The notes: generated by a model from the sequence alone, not told the origin. A DNA stretch of 64,000 bases from JANQQJ01 sp046290575 (GCA_046290575.1 JBKAGX010000004.1:124001-188000), one strand, 5' to 3'; shown: positions 26,508 through 35,550, numbered from the stretch's first letter. Numbers and translations are program-made.

Positions 26508-27541
26508 AGGCTGGTAATCTCGATCTCGGATTGGTCGCTGCTTCGTTCGGTGATTTCACCGATACGAAAGACGGTTTCGCCTGCCTTCTTGAAGAGGTCG
26601 ATGGCTGCATCAGCCCCGTCGGCAGGAACAATCACAGCCATGCCGATTCCACAATTGAAGGTCCGCAGCATCTCTGTTTCGGCGATGTCACCTGCTGTTT
26701 GAAGCCAGTCGAACACGGCTGGGCGGGACCACGCTCCGCTGTCGATGATCGCCCGCGTCCCCTCGGGCAAGACCCGCGGAATGTTCTCCAGCAGGCCACC
26801 CCCGGTGATATGCGCCAGACCATGAACCAGCCCGGCGCGAATAGCTGCCAGGCAAGACGGTACATAGATCCGTGTTGGCGTCAGCAGTGATTCTCCAAGG
26901 GATACATCAGCGTCGTATGGTGCGGTCTCCTGGAAGCTCAGATTTTGCTGTTCAACAGCCTTTCTGACGAGAGAAAATCCGTTTGAGTGCAAGCCGTTGG
27001 AAGAAAGCCCTAATATGATGTCTGTTGGCCCGACCTTCTCACCCGTTAGAGCAGCACCGCGCTCCAGAGCGCCCACGGAAAAGCCCGCAAGATCATAATC
27101 GCCAGCCCGGTACATCCCCGGCATCTCGGCTGTTTCACCGCCGACAAGGGCACAGCCGGCCTGGCGGCAGCCCTCGGCTATCCCCGCGACGACACCTGCA
27201 GCAGCCTCCACATCGAGCTTCCCGGTGGCGTAGTAGTCGAGAAACAGCAGGGGTTCGGCGCCCTGTACGATCAGATCATTGACGCACATGGCGACGAGAT
27301 CAATGCCGACCGTATCGTGGATACCGGTTTCGATGGCAATCTTGAGCTTTGTGCCGACGCCGTCGGTGGCAGCGACCAGAATCGGGTCTTGATACCCGGC
27401 GGCGGCCAGATCAAAGAAGCCGCCGAAACCGCCAAGCCCGGCGTCAGAGCCGCTGCGTTTCGTGCTCGCGGCCAATGGTTTGATCCGATCAACGAGTTCA
27501 TTTCCGGCATCGATATCGACGCCAGCGCTCTTGTAGTCCAA
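26504..27541 (-). CDS. purM: Phosphoribosylformylglycinamidine cyclo-ligase
   Basis: ATP-dependent ring closure to AIR in purine synthesis. The core is normal: DYKSAGVDIDAGNELVDRI at the N-terminus, ATDGVGTKLKIAIETG, and ALVGGETAEMPGMYRAGDYD with the C-terminal TFNCGIGMAVIVPADG. The start is uncertain. The reading frame has no ATG near the family's usual N-terminus; TTG at 27541 is the first accepted codon (345 residues) and CTG at 27562 is another option. An ATG at 27575 lies one base out of frame and joins through an A6 run. The enzyme is otherwise intact. Confidence 0.9.
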   Translation of the reverse strand: MDYKSAGVDIDAGNELVDRIKPLAASTKRSGSDAGLGGFGGFFDLAAAGYQDPILVAATDGVGTKLKIAIETGIHDTVGIDLVAMCVNDLIVQGAEPLLFLDYYATGKLDVEAAAGVVAGIAEGCRQAGCALVGGETAEMPGMYRAGDYDLAGFSVGALERGAALTGEKVGPTDIILGLSSNGLHSNGFSLVRKAVEQQNLSFQETAPYDADVSLGESLLTPTRIYVPSCLAAIRAGLVHGLAHITGGGLLENIPRVLPEGTRAIIDSGAWSRPAVFDWLQTAGDIAETEMLRTFNCGIGMAVIVPADGADAAIDLFKKAGETVFRIGEITERSSDQSEIEITSL

Positions 27542-27680
27542 TGGTGTGTTATTGCCGGACAGGATTTTTTGCCATTTATCCAGGAAAAGGAGAGGGCCAG
27601 ACAGTAACGGATTTGCACCGCCGAAATCGACCCCATATTCTCTGGTAGCCGTTCTGTTCCGCCTTGCTATGGTAATCCCT

Positions 27681-28796
27681 ATGAAAGTTGCGCCTCTAGG
27701 CATGCTCCGCCTGCTCATCCTTATGCTGCCTATAGCGTTTTTGGTCTCCGATGCGTGGTCGCAATCGCCTCGGTCGGCTGGGGATGCATTTGTGGTCGAG
27801 GCCGTCGCGGTAGACGTCACGGCCGATACAGCCGCCGATGCCCGTCAGATTGCGATTCGCCGCGGTGAACGTGAGGCGCTGCAAATCCTCCTGCGGCGAA
27901 TGACTCTGGCTGAAGATCACGCCCGGTTGCCCAATCTGGACGGCGCCACCATCCAGTCGCTGGTCCGCGCTATGGAGTTTGACAACGAGCGTTACTCATC
28001 GACCCGCTACATTGCCGATCTGACCATCAGTTTTGACCCCGAAGGGGTTCGACGGCTGTTGCAGCTGTTGCGGATTCCCTTTGCTGAAGCGATCAGCGGC
28101 GCGATCCTGGTATTGCCTATTTACCGAGAAGCCGGCGCCGACCTGCTGTGGGATCGCCCGAATATCTGGTGGGAAGCCTGGTCGCAGATCGACTGGCGCA
28201 CAAGTTTGCTGCCATTTACCCTGCCCGAGGGGACACTTGCCGATCTGGCTGCTTTGAGCGCTGATCAGGCCATGAGGGGCAATCGGGACCACCTGTCGAT
28301 GCTGGCCACCCGCTACGGAACCACCGAGGTGCTTGTGGTGGCCGGACAATGGTCGACAGATCTGCAGACCGGCGTGCCCACATTTGAAGTCGATGTTCGC
28401 CAATACGGTGTTGCTGGTGAACGGAGCACGCCTTTCGTGGTTCCGATCAGGGCAGACGAGACCGACCTGGAGTTCCTGACCCGCGTTGCATCCCAGATCG
28501 GCAGCTCTCTGGCGGATGAATGGAAGAAGAACGCGCTTGTCGCCGGACAGGGCATTCAGCAAACCATTGAAGCGTCGCTTTCACTCTCCTCACTGCAGGA
28601 TCTGATTACGGCAGAGACCCGCTTCCGTCTCGCACCCATGATCCGTGAATTGACGCTCGAAAGCGTCAGCACCACCCAGGCCATCTACCAAATGACTTTT
28701 GTGGGAGATCAGGAACAGCTATCGGTTTCGCTCGCCCAATATGGTATCGACTTAATTGAAACGGACGAAGGATGGCGACTTTCGCTGCGTCGCTGA
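27681..28796 (+). CDS. DUF2066-domain exported protein
   Basis: 371-residue protein with a signal peptide (LRLLILMLPIAFLVSDAWSQ), most likely exported. After cleavage comes the DUF2066-type region: VEAVAVDVTADTAADARQIA, an Arg-rich helix, then RYIADLTISFDPEGVRRLLQ. The rest is a repeated alpha/beta pattern. No function is established for the family. It is divergent from purM and followed by the phosphatidyltransferase and hdaA, an order repeatedly seen in alphaproteobacteria. An in-frame ATG four codons upstream is possible. Confidence 0.85.
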   Translation: MKVAPLGMLRLLILMLPIAFLVSDAWSQSPRSAGDAFVVEAVAVDVTADTAADARQIAIRRGEREALQILLRRMTLAEDHARLPNLDGATIQSLVRAMEFDNERYSSTRYIADLTISFDPEGVRRLLQLLRIPFAEAISGAILVLPIYREAGADLLWDRPNIWWEAWSQIDWRTSLLPFTLPEGTLADLAALSADQAMRGNRDHLSMLATRYGTTEVLVVAGQWSTDLQTGVPTFEVDVRQYGVAGERSTPFVVPIRADETDLEFLTRVASQIGSSLADEWKKNALVAGQGIQQTIEASLSLSSLQDLITAETRFRLAPMIRELTLESVSTTQAIYQMTFVGDQEQLSVSLAQYGIDLIETDEGWRLSLRR

Positions 28797-28819
28797 TCTT
28801 TTTCAAACGGGGCTTTTTA

Positions 28820-29380
28820 ATGAGTTGGTCGGTCGTCAACCTGCCGAACATGTTGTCTTGGGCCCGGTTGGGTGCGACTCCCGTGTCGGTTTCATACATT
28901 TTGAACGGTCAACTGCAGATTGCCTTTTACATTTTCGTAGCTGCGGGGATTACCGACGCCCTGGACGGGTTTCTGGCCCGACGTTTTAATCTGGTCTCTG
29001 ATTTTGGCCGGATTATCGATCCGGTAGCAGACAAAGCGCTTCTCACCGCGACATATTTGGCGCTGGCCTATAGCGGCTATCTTCCCTGGTGGCTGACGGG
29101 ACTGGTCGTGGGGCGGGATATTCTGATTGTCTCAGCCTACGGTGTATCCGGTTTGTTCGGTGTTAAGATCAGGCCGGCTCCTGTCGCGATGAGCAAGTTC
29201 AATACAGCGAGCCAAATCGCTCTTGCCGCCGGCGTGTTGTTCCGGGATGGGTTCGGAATCGAGATGTGGGGCTTTATCGACCTGCTGATCTGGTTGACCG
29301 CCGCAACGACTGTTTTGTCCTGGCTGCAATATCTGGTGCTTTGGATCACCACGCGCGGCACGATGCAACGGCAGCCGTGA
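28820..29380 (+). CDS. CDP-alcohol phosphatidyltransferase family protein
   Basis: Integral membrane enzyme of 186 residues that should transfer a phosphatidyl group from CDP-diacylglycerol to an alcohol. The CDP-alcohol motif is complete: DALDGFLARRFNLVSDFGRI followed by DPVADK, that is D-G-x2-A-R-x8-G-x3-D-x3-D. Four to six hydrophobic segments surround it. It resembles PgsA-like enzymes, but the acceptor cannot be told. An in-frame ATG exists 16 codons upstream; I chose MSWSVVNLPN since homologs begin with (V/I)NLPN. Its TGA overlaps the hdaA GTG. Confidence 0.88.
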   Translation: MSWSVVNLPNMLSWARLGATPVSVSYILNGQLQIAFYIFVAAGITDALDGFLARRFNLVSDFGRIIDPVADKALLTATYLALAYSGYLPWWLTGLVVGRDILIVSAYGVSGLFGVKIRPAPVAMSKFNTASQIALAAGVLFRDGFGIEMWGFIDLLIWLTAATTVLSWLQYLVLWITTRGTMQRQP

Positions 29381-30045
29381 CCGGCGCTGATCAATTTGTG
29401 CTGGATCTGCCTGTACGTCCGGCAATGGGTCGTGCGGACTTCATGGTCGCAGCGCCCAACGCCGATGCAGTCGCGTGGATCGACCGATGGCCCGAATGGC
29501 CGGGGCCTGTCCTGATCCTCTATGGGCCCCCGGGCAGCGGCAAAACCCATTTGGCGCAGGTCTGGTGTTCACGGACCCGCGCTGTCGAGGCTGGCGGTAT
29601 CGGGGATCCGGTTACAGAAGCTGCAGCGAAAAACGGTGGCGCGATCTGCCTTGATTTGAACGGTACGGTTCAAGACGAGGAGGGGTTGTTTCATCTCTAC
29701 AACACGGCCAGGGCCCATAGCGCTACGGTCCTGTTGACCGGTCGGACCCCGGTTTCCGGCTGGAGCCTGTCTTTGCCGGACCTTCTGTCAAGACTGAGGG
29801 CCGCACCGGCTGTCGGTCTGGCCCTTCCTGACGACGCTCTGATCGGAGCGATTCTGGTGAAGTTGTTTGCCGACCGACAGCTCGACGTCGAGCCAAATGT
29901 GCTAAGATATCTGCTGTCGCGCATGGAAAGGTCATTTGCCGCAGCAGGAGATGTCGTCAATGCGCTGGACAAGGCCGCACTGGCGGCCAGGCGGCGGATC
30001 ACGATTCCATTGGCCAAGTCAGTGCTCGACAAAAAAAACGATTGA
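29377..30045 (+). CDS. hdaA: DnaA-regulatory protein HdaA
   Basis: DnaA-homologous AAA+ protein that in alphaproteobacteria promotes ATP hydrolysis on DnaA together with the sliding clamp, limiting initiation. The 222-residue protein has an N-terminal clamp-binding motif QFVLDL at residues 6-11, Walker A LYGPPGSGKTHLAQVW near 50, and Walker B GAICLDLNG near 90. The C-terminal lid ends KAALAARRRITIPLAKSVL. The start is GTG in a GTGA overlap with the upstream gene. Longer forms starting further upstream read into the phosphatidyltransferase. Confidence 0.88.
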   Translation: MTGADQFVLDLPVRPAMGRADFMVAAPNADAVAWIDRWPEWPGPVLILYGPPGSGKTHLAQVWCSRTRAVEAGGIGDPVTEAAAKNGGAICLDLNGTVQDEEGLFHLYNTARAHSATVLLTGRTPVSGWSLSLPDLLSRLRAAPAVGLALPDDALIGAILVKLFADRQLDVEPNVLRYLLSRMERSFAAAGDVVNALDKAALAARRRITIPLAKSVLDKKND

Positions 30046-30048
30046 GCC

Positions 30049-30066
30049 ATGTCACACGGGAGTCAC
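30049..30066 (+). promoter_or_regulatory. Pho-box-like direct repeat before ppk
   Basis: ATGTCAC-ACGG-GAGTCAC is a pair of 7-base half-sites spaced 11 bp start to start, as in PhoB boxes (CTGTCAT-N4-CTGTCAT). The first half-site has one mismatch when C or T is allowed at position 7; the second has two. It lies about 45-60 bases before the ppk start. Confidence 0.4.
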
Positions 30067-30109
30067 GCACCGGCTTTAGGTTGGGCGCGCATTTAGTTCA
30101 GGAGAAAAA

Positions 30110-32275
30110 GTGTCCGAAAACGTCATCGCAAAAGACCTCGATGCGGACAAACCGTCAATCGGGCGCGGCATAGCGGCGGATTCGCCCGGTCGGTTTATCA
30201 ATCGTGAGCTTTCATGGCTCCAGTTCAATACGCGGGTACAAGAAGAGGCTCAGAACGCTGACCACCCGCTGCTGGAGCGTCTTCGGTTTCTGTCGATCTC
30301 GGCCAGCAATCTGGACGAATTCTACATGGTGCGGGTGGCCGGCCTGCGGGGGCAGATTCACGCAGGCATCGCAACCATCAGTGATGACGGTCTGACCCCG
30401 GCCCAACAGATCGATGCGATCAATCTGATGGCCTATCGACTGCTCGAGCAACAGCAGGGGTGCTGGCGCGTCCTCAAAGATGCGCTGGGCGACGCCGGAA
30501 TTGACGTCCTGGAAAACGATGAGTTGAGCCCGGCCGACCGGGAGTGGCTCGAAGACCGGTTTCTTGACGAAATATTTCCCGTCTTGACCCCACTGGCGAT
30601 TGATCCGGCCCATCCGTTCCCCTTTGTACCCAATCTGGGGTTCGTTCTGGCGATGCAGTTGAGGCGGCGATCGGATCAGGAAACGATGAATGCACTGATT
30701 CCACTGCCGCGGCAGATCGAGCGATTCGTGCGGCTGCCAGGCGATACGATTCGGTTCATCTCGCTGGAGAATGTTATCGCGTTGTTCCTGGAACAATTGT
30801 TTCCCGGATATGATCTGGAAGGCCGCGGTGAGTTCAGGATCGTGCGGGACAGCGATCTGGAACTTGAAGAAGAAGCCGAGGACCTTGTCCGCTTGTTTGA
30901 GACGGCGCTGAAGCAGCGTCGCCGGGGCAGGGTGATCCTGCTGAAGGTCACGGCAAGCATGCCGGAGAAACTCAGGACCTTTGTCATTGAGGAACTCGAT
31001 GTGCCGCCGGACGATGTTTTTGTCGTTGATGGCATGTTGGGCCTTTCCGATACCAAACAGCTTATCGTTGACGAGCGCCCCGATTTGACCTTCGTTCCGT
31101 TTAACCCACGGTTTCCAGAGCGTATTCGCGATCATGGTGGCGACTGTTTCGCGGCGATTCACCAGAAGGACATTATCGTCCATCACCCTTATGAAAGCTT
31201 CGATGCGGTGGTGCAGTTCGTGCGTCAGGCCGCAGCTGACCCCAATGTCGTGGCGATCAAGCAGACTCTTTACCGGACGAGCGAAGACTCACCCATCGTC
31301 GAAGCGCTGATCGACGCGGCCGAAGCCGGCAAGTCCGTCACCGCGCTGATCGAACTGAAGGCGCGGTTTGACGAAGCGGCCAACATCCGCTGGGCGCGGG
31401 ATATGGAGCGTGCCGGTGTCCAGGTGGTTTACGGCTTTTTGGAACTCAAAACGCACGCGAAAATATCTCTGGTCGTGCGGCGCGAGCTGGGTGAACTCCG
31501 GACCTATGTCCACTTTGGAACCGGCAACTACCATCCGATTACGGCGCGTATCTACACGGATCTGTCTTACTTTACTGTCGATCCGGCGCTGGGCCGTGAT
31601 GCCGCGCGGCTGTTCAACTTCCTGACAGGGTACGCGGAGCCGACCGAATTCGAGAAGATCGCGACGTCGCCAACTTTGCTGCACCCACGACTGATGGAGA
31701 ACATCCATCAGGAGATCGAGTTCGCGAGGGCCGGCAAACCGGCCGAAATCTGGGCCAAGATGAATTCTTTGGTCGATCCGGCAATCATTGATGCACTCTA
31801 TGAGGCCAGTCAGGCTGGTGTGAAAATAGACCTCATTGTGCGCGGAATCTGTTGCCTGCGGCCGGGCCTTGAAGGACTTTCGGAGAACATCCGGGTCAAA
31901 AGTATTGTTGGGCGCTTTCTGGAGCATTCCCGCATCGTCTGTTTTGGCAACGGGGCTGAACTGCCGTCAGAGCAGGCAAAAGTCTTCATCTCGTCGGCTG
32001 ATTGGATGCCACGTAACTTTTTCCGGCGGGTCGAGACGCTCATCCCTCTGGAGAACCCCACCGTCCACGCGCAGGTGCTCGATCAGGTCATGGTCGCCAA
32101 TCTGAAGGACGAGCAGCAGACCTGGTGGATGCAGCCCGACGGCAGCTATATTCGAGAGGACTGGCATGAGGACGGCTTTAACGCGCATGAGTACTTCATG
32201 AACAACCCGAGCCTTTCCGGCCGCGGTGAATCCCTGGCCGATATCACCACGCCGACACTGATTCTGGACGACTGA
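30110..32275 (+). CDS. ppk: Polyphosphate kinase
   Basis: Reversible synthesis of polyphosphate from ATP; peripheral membrane enzyme. The 721 residues match PPK1 in length and motifs: RFINRELSWLQFNTRV near residue 27, VAIKQTLYRTSEDSPIVEAL near 383, the active-site histidine in YVHFGTGNYHPITARIYTD near 465, and GICCLRPGLEGLSENIRV plus FLEHSRIVCFGNG near 600. The start is GTG with AGGAGAAAAA upstream. ppx follows on the same strand after about 75 bases. Confidence 0.97.
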   Translation: MSENVIAKDLDADKPSIGRGIAADSPGRFINRELSWLQFNTRVQEEAQNADHPLLERLRFLSISASNLDEFYMVRVAGLRGQIHAGIATISDDGLTPAQQIDAINLMAYRLLEQQQGCWRVLKDALGDAGIDVLENDELSPADREWLEDRFLDEIFPVLTPLAIDPAHPFPFVPNLGFVLAMQLRRRSDQETMNALIPLPRQIERFVRLPGDTIRFISLENVIALFLEQLFPGYDLEGRGEFRIVRDSDLELEEEAEDLVRLFETALKQRRRGRVILLKVTASMPEKLRTFVIEELDVPPDDVFVVDGMLGLSDTKQLIVDERPDLTFVPFNPRFPERIRDHGGDCFAAIHQKDIIVHHPYESFDAVVQFVRQAAADPNVVAIKQTLYRTSEDSPIVEALIDAAEAGKSVTALIELKARFDEAANIRWARDMERAGVQVVYGFLELKTHAKISLVVRRELGELRTYVHFGTGNYHPITARIYTDLSYFTVDPALGRDAARLFNFLTGYAEPTEFEKIATSPTLLHPRLMENIHQEIEFARAGKPAEIWAKMNSLVDPAIIDALYEASQAGVKIDLIVRGICCLRPGLEGLSENIRVKSIVGRFLEHSRIVCFGNGAELPSEQAKVFISSADWMPRNFFRRVETLIPLENPTVHAQVLDQVMVANLKDEQQTWWMQPDGSYIREDWHEDGFNAHEYFMNNPSLSGRGESLADITTPTLILDD

Positions 32276-32351
32276 CCGTCGTCAAACGGGTTTCTTTGCG
32301 TTTTCAATCCAGCTAGTGTGCGCCGGTCTTCAGACTGCTCGCCGCCGGTGT

Positions 32352-33872
32352 ATGTCCGCTCTGTCCGAAACCGTTTCTGATCTGGAAATCTGGGAAGTTC
32401 CTGCTCGTGTCGCGGTGATCGATGTGGGGTCCAACACCGTGCGCCTGGTGGCGTTCGACATGGACGGGCGCATACCTAAGCTCATCTTCAATGAAAAAGC
32501 CTTTTGTGGTTTAGGCCGGAGTCTGGCCACCACGGGTCGGCTTGACGAAGACGGGATTACGCTTGCGCTGAAGACGATTCACCGCTTCGTCACGATTGCG
32601 GGGCAGATGAATGTTGCGCACCTTGAGATCGTTGCCACGGCAGCGGTCCGCGAATCCGCCAATGGTGGGGAGTTTTCCGACGATGTCGAAACGGTAACCG
32701 GGCAAAGTCTGCACGTGATTTCGGGGGAAGAAGAAGCCTACTTTTCCGCCATGGGTGTTGCAGCCGGCATTCAGGATGCGACAGGTGTTGCAGGCGACAT
32801 GGGCGGCGGCAGTCTTGAACTGGTCGGGCTTGAAGACGGGCAGGTGGCCCCCGGACTGTCTTTGCCGTTGGGCTCATTGCGGCTGGTTGACGCACATGGC
32901 GACGATCAATCGGCTATTCGCAAGACTGTTGATAAAGCGCTCGCGGGTATCGATTGGCTGAAGGCCTATAGGGGACAAAATCTCTATGCAGTCGGGGGCA
33001 CATGGCGTGCGATCGCCCGCCTTCACATGGCGGCGCGCGATTATCCCCTTCGCATCCTGCATCATTATGAAATATCGCGGGATGAAGCTGCGGGCTTTGT
33101 CAGCAAGATTGATGAATATCTGGATGACGACCTGATCAGCGCGTCAGGTGTATCCCGCAAGCGCGTTGCGATGTTGCCGGTTTCCGCGCTGGTACTAAGT
33201 CGATTGATCGACGCGCTGAAACCGGACCGCTTGGTTATTTCGGGCTTGGGTCTGCGCGAGGGAATTCTGTTCCATCACGCGGCTGAGGAACTGCGCCGGG
33301 CCGATCCATTGCTGGTGTTCTGCCGCGAAGTTGCGGTTCATCGGAGCCGTTTCCCGGAGCATGGCGACTATTTCATGGGCTGGACGGAGGCCCTGTTTGA
33401 CGGTGAAAGCGTCCGTGAGAAGCGTCTGCGTTATGCGGTGTGTCTGCTCAGTGATATCGCGTGGTCGGGCCATCCGGACTACCGCGCGGAACTGGCAATG
33501 GACCAGATCATGCTGGCCCAGGTTCTGGGGACGGATCACCCGGGGCGGGCTTTCATTGGCCTGGCCCTTTTTGTCCTCAATGGTGGCGGTGTGGGTGCGG
33601 TCCCGGCTGAGCGGGCCCGGCCGTTGCTGAGTGATGATGAAGCCATGCGCGCCGTGCGGCTTGGACTGGCGCTGCGGCTGGGACAGCGCATTTCCGGCGG
33701 TACACGGGAGCTTCTGGAACTCTGCAGTCTAACGGCTACGAAAGAAGAGTTGGTGCTTCAGATCATTGCGGGCGGTGGCTATATGGTCGGCGAGGCCGTC
33801 GAACGGCGGCTCAACGGGCTTGCCAACGCCCTGGATCTCAAGCCCGTCATTGAAGAGGCAGCTGCTGACTAA
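32352..33872 (+). CDS. ppx: Exopolyphosphatase (Ppx/GppA family)
   Basis: Ppx/GppA-type phosphohydrolase that removes terminal phosphate from polyphosphate, the counterpart of PPK. The 506 residues have the ASKHA signature VAVIDVGSNTVRLVAFD near 28, GDMGGGSLELVGLE near 147, and YAVGGTWRAIARLH near 210, then a C-terminal HD-like helical domain. I chose MSALSETVS; an in-frame ATG 12 codons upstream overlaps the promoter region. It may also act on pppGpp, as the family is mixed. Its stop overlaps the hydrolase stop within CTAA. Confidence 0.94.
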   Translation: MSALSETVSDLEIWEVPARVAVIDVGSNTVRLVAFDMDGRIPKLIFNEKAFCGLGRSLATTGRLDEDGITLALKTIHRFVTIAGQMNVAHLEIVATAAVRESANGGEFSDDVETVTGQSLHVISGEEEAYFSAMGVAAGIQDATGVAGDMGGGSLELVGLEDGQVAPGLSLPLGSLRLVDAHGDDQSAIRKTVDKALAGIDWLKAYRGQNLYAVGGTWRAIARLHMAARDYPLRILHHYEISRDEAAGFVSKIDEYLDDDLISASGVSRKRVAMLPVSALVLSRLIDALKPDRLVISGLGLREGILFHHAAEELRRADPLLVFCREVAVHRSRFPEHGDYFMGWTEALFDGESVREKRLRYAVCLLSDIAWSGHPDYRAELAMDQIMLAQVLGTDHPGRAFIGLALFVLNGGGVGAVPAERARPLLSDDEAMRAVRLGLALRLGQRISGGTRELLELCSLTATKEELVLQIIAGGGYMVGEAVERRLNGLANALDLKPVIEEAAAD

Positions 33873-34531
33873 TCGCTGCTGGCTGTGTGTCGAACGACGC
33901 CACGCTTGTCCAGATAGGCGTTTACCGCGCCAATCAGTTCCTCCATGTGGTCCTCATAGAAATGGCTTGCGCCATTGATCTTCTCATAATCGACGGTGAT
34001 CGCCCGCTGTGCCTGCAGTTTTTCAGCCAGCTTGGCGGTTGATTCCGGTTCGACGACGTTGTCTTCGGTACCCTGGATGATGATGCCGGAGGAGGGGCAG
34101 GGCGCCAGAAAGTTGAAGTCGTAAAGGTTGGCAGGTGGTGCGACCGAAATAAATCCCTGAATTTCAGGTCGCCGCATCAGCAATTGCATGCTGATCCAGG
34201 CGCCGAATGAAAAACCGGCGATCCAGCAGCTCGGCGCATCCGGATTATAGGTTTGAAGCCAGTCCAGCGCGGCCGCTGCATCGCTTAGCTCGCCAATACC
34301 GTTATCATATTCGCCCTGGCTACGCCCGACGCCACGGAAGTTGAACCGCAGCACGGCAAACCCCCGGCGGACGAAGGAGTGGAACAGGTGGTAGACCACC
34401 TTGTTGTTCATGGTGCCGCCGAATTGCGGGTGTGGATGCAGGATCAGAGCGATCGGTGCATTCTTCACTTTCGCAGGCTGATAGCGCCCCTCAAGCCGTC
34501 CTTCCGGCCCAGGAAAAATCACCTCAGGCAT
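33869..34531 (-). CDS. Alpha/beta hydrolase (COG2945-like)
   Basis: 220-residue cytoplasmic alpha/beta hydrolase of unknown substrate. The nucleophile is in AGFSFGAWISMQLL near residue 105, the acid is probably in QGTEDNVVEPEST near 155, and the catalytic His in NGASHFYEDHMEEL near 195; the oxyanion region is HPHPQFGGTMNN near 32. This small group is often encoded beside Fe-S assembly genes, which fits the cysE and iscS genes 230 bases away on the other strand. Confidence 0.88.
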   Translation of the reverse strand: MPEVIFPGPEGRLEGRYQPAKVKNAPIALILHPHPQFGGTMNNKVVYHLFHSFVRRGFAVLRFNFRGVGRSQGEYDNGIGELSDAAAALDWLQTYNPDAPSCWIAGFSFGAWISMQLLMRRPEIQGFISVAPPANLYDFNFLAPCPSSGIIIQGTEDNVVEPESTAKLAEKLQAQRAITVDYEKINGASHFYEDHMEELIGAVNAYLDKRGVVRHTASSD

Positions 34532-34630
34532 GCAGAACTTCTCCCTTCGATCACGGACGCGTCAATCCGCCTGTTGGCCCAGTCGGTTGGCATCCGGTAG
34601 AAATTGGTTTAATAGCAACACGTTGTCACC

Positions 34631-34648
34631 TCGCACCTTGACGTGCGA
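34631..34648. promoter_or_regulatory. Inverted repeat in the hydrolase/cysE gap
   Basis: TCGCAC-CTTGAC-GTGCGA is a perfect 6-bp inverted repeat with a 6-base centre, in the middle of the 232-base divergent region. A second palindrome, CAATGC-GA-GCATTG, sits at 34749-34762, immediately before the cysE start. Either could be an operator; no regulator is encoded nearby. Confidence 0.35.
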
Positions 34649-34766
34649 TTGCCTCAGGCTCACATAGGTCAAAGGCGGTCGTTGCAAAGAGTCGCGCTGA
34701 TTGGTCAACAAGTTAGGTTCGTTGAGTCGCTTATAGCACAAACGGAAACAATGCGAGCATTGCGTG

Positions 34767-35492
34767 ATGGGAATATTCGCTAAACTGGGGTCGGTCATCA
34801 CCGCTACGGTCGAAAAGGACCCGGCGGCGCGTTCCCGTCTGGAGGTCGTGCTGGCCTATCCCGGTTTCCACGCCATGGTCTTCTATTATATGGCCCACGC
34901 GCTGTGTGGCTGGCGGCTGAAGCTGCTGGGCCGCTGGGTCTCGGCAATTGGCCGCTCGCTGACCGGCATCGAAATCCATCCCTCGGCACGCATTGGCCAG
35001 GGGCTCTTCATCGATCATGGCAGCGGTGTTGTAATTGGTGGCACCACAGAGATCGGCGCGAATGTGACGCTTTATCAAGGCGTGACGCTGGGTGGCACAT
35101 CGCTTGACCCCGGCAAGCGGCATCCGACGATCGACGATGACGTTATCATCGGCGCGGGTGCAAAAGTTCTCGGGCCTATCACCATCGGCAAAGGGGCGCG
35201 AATTGGTGCCAACGCGGTGGTGGTCAAGGATGTCGCACCACATGTGACCATGGTGGGTGTGTTGGCGCGCCCCACCACGCAGAAGCAGTTCGAGTCCGAC
35301 CGCTTCGTTTCTTATGGTGTGCCCACGGAAGGCCTGCCTGACCCGGTCGCACGGTCGATGGAAGGCTTGCTTGAGCACATCCATCGGCTGTCTGTGCGTA
35401 TCGAAGATTTGGAAGAAGAGTTGAAAAGCCGTGACTGCCTGCCAGATAGCAGCGAGGCCGATAGCCCTGAATTCCGGCCGCCGCGCGGCTGA
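34767..35492 (+). CDS. cysE: Serine O-acetyltransferase
   Basis: Acetylates serine with acetyl-CoA, the first step of cysteine synthesis. The 241-residue short form has an N-terminal helical part with ARSRLEVVLAYPGFHAMVFY and a left-handed beta-helix of hexapeptide repeats (ARIGQGLFIDHGSGVVIGGT, VTLYQGVTLGGTSLDPGKRH). Catalytic His residues fall in IDHGSG and in GKRHPT. A GTG one codon upstream is also in frame. No strong ribosome binding site is visible. It precedes two desulfurase genes, coupling cysteine supply with its use. Confidence 0.95.
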   Translation: MGIFAKLGSVITATVEKDPAARSRLEVVLAYPGFHAMVFYYMAHALCGWRLKLLGRWVSAIGRSLTGIEIHPSARIGQGLFIDHGSGVVIGGTTEIGANVTLYQGVTLGGTSLDPGKRHPTIDDDVIIGAGAKVLGPITIGKGARIGANAVVVKDVAPHVTMVGVLARPTTQKQFESDRFVSYGVPTEGLPDPVARSMEGLLEHIHRLSVRIEDLEEELKSRDCLPDSSEADSPEFRPPRG

Positions 35493-35550
35493 CTTACGGC
35501 GTGCAGATCGGCCTGATGGCATCGGCCCCTAATCAATGTGAGCGTCTGCG

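Noticed and set aside
26504..27820. purM as a pseudogene
   Set aside because: All internal motifs are intact with no stop codons; only the start position is in doubt.
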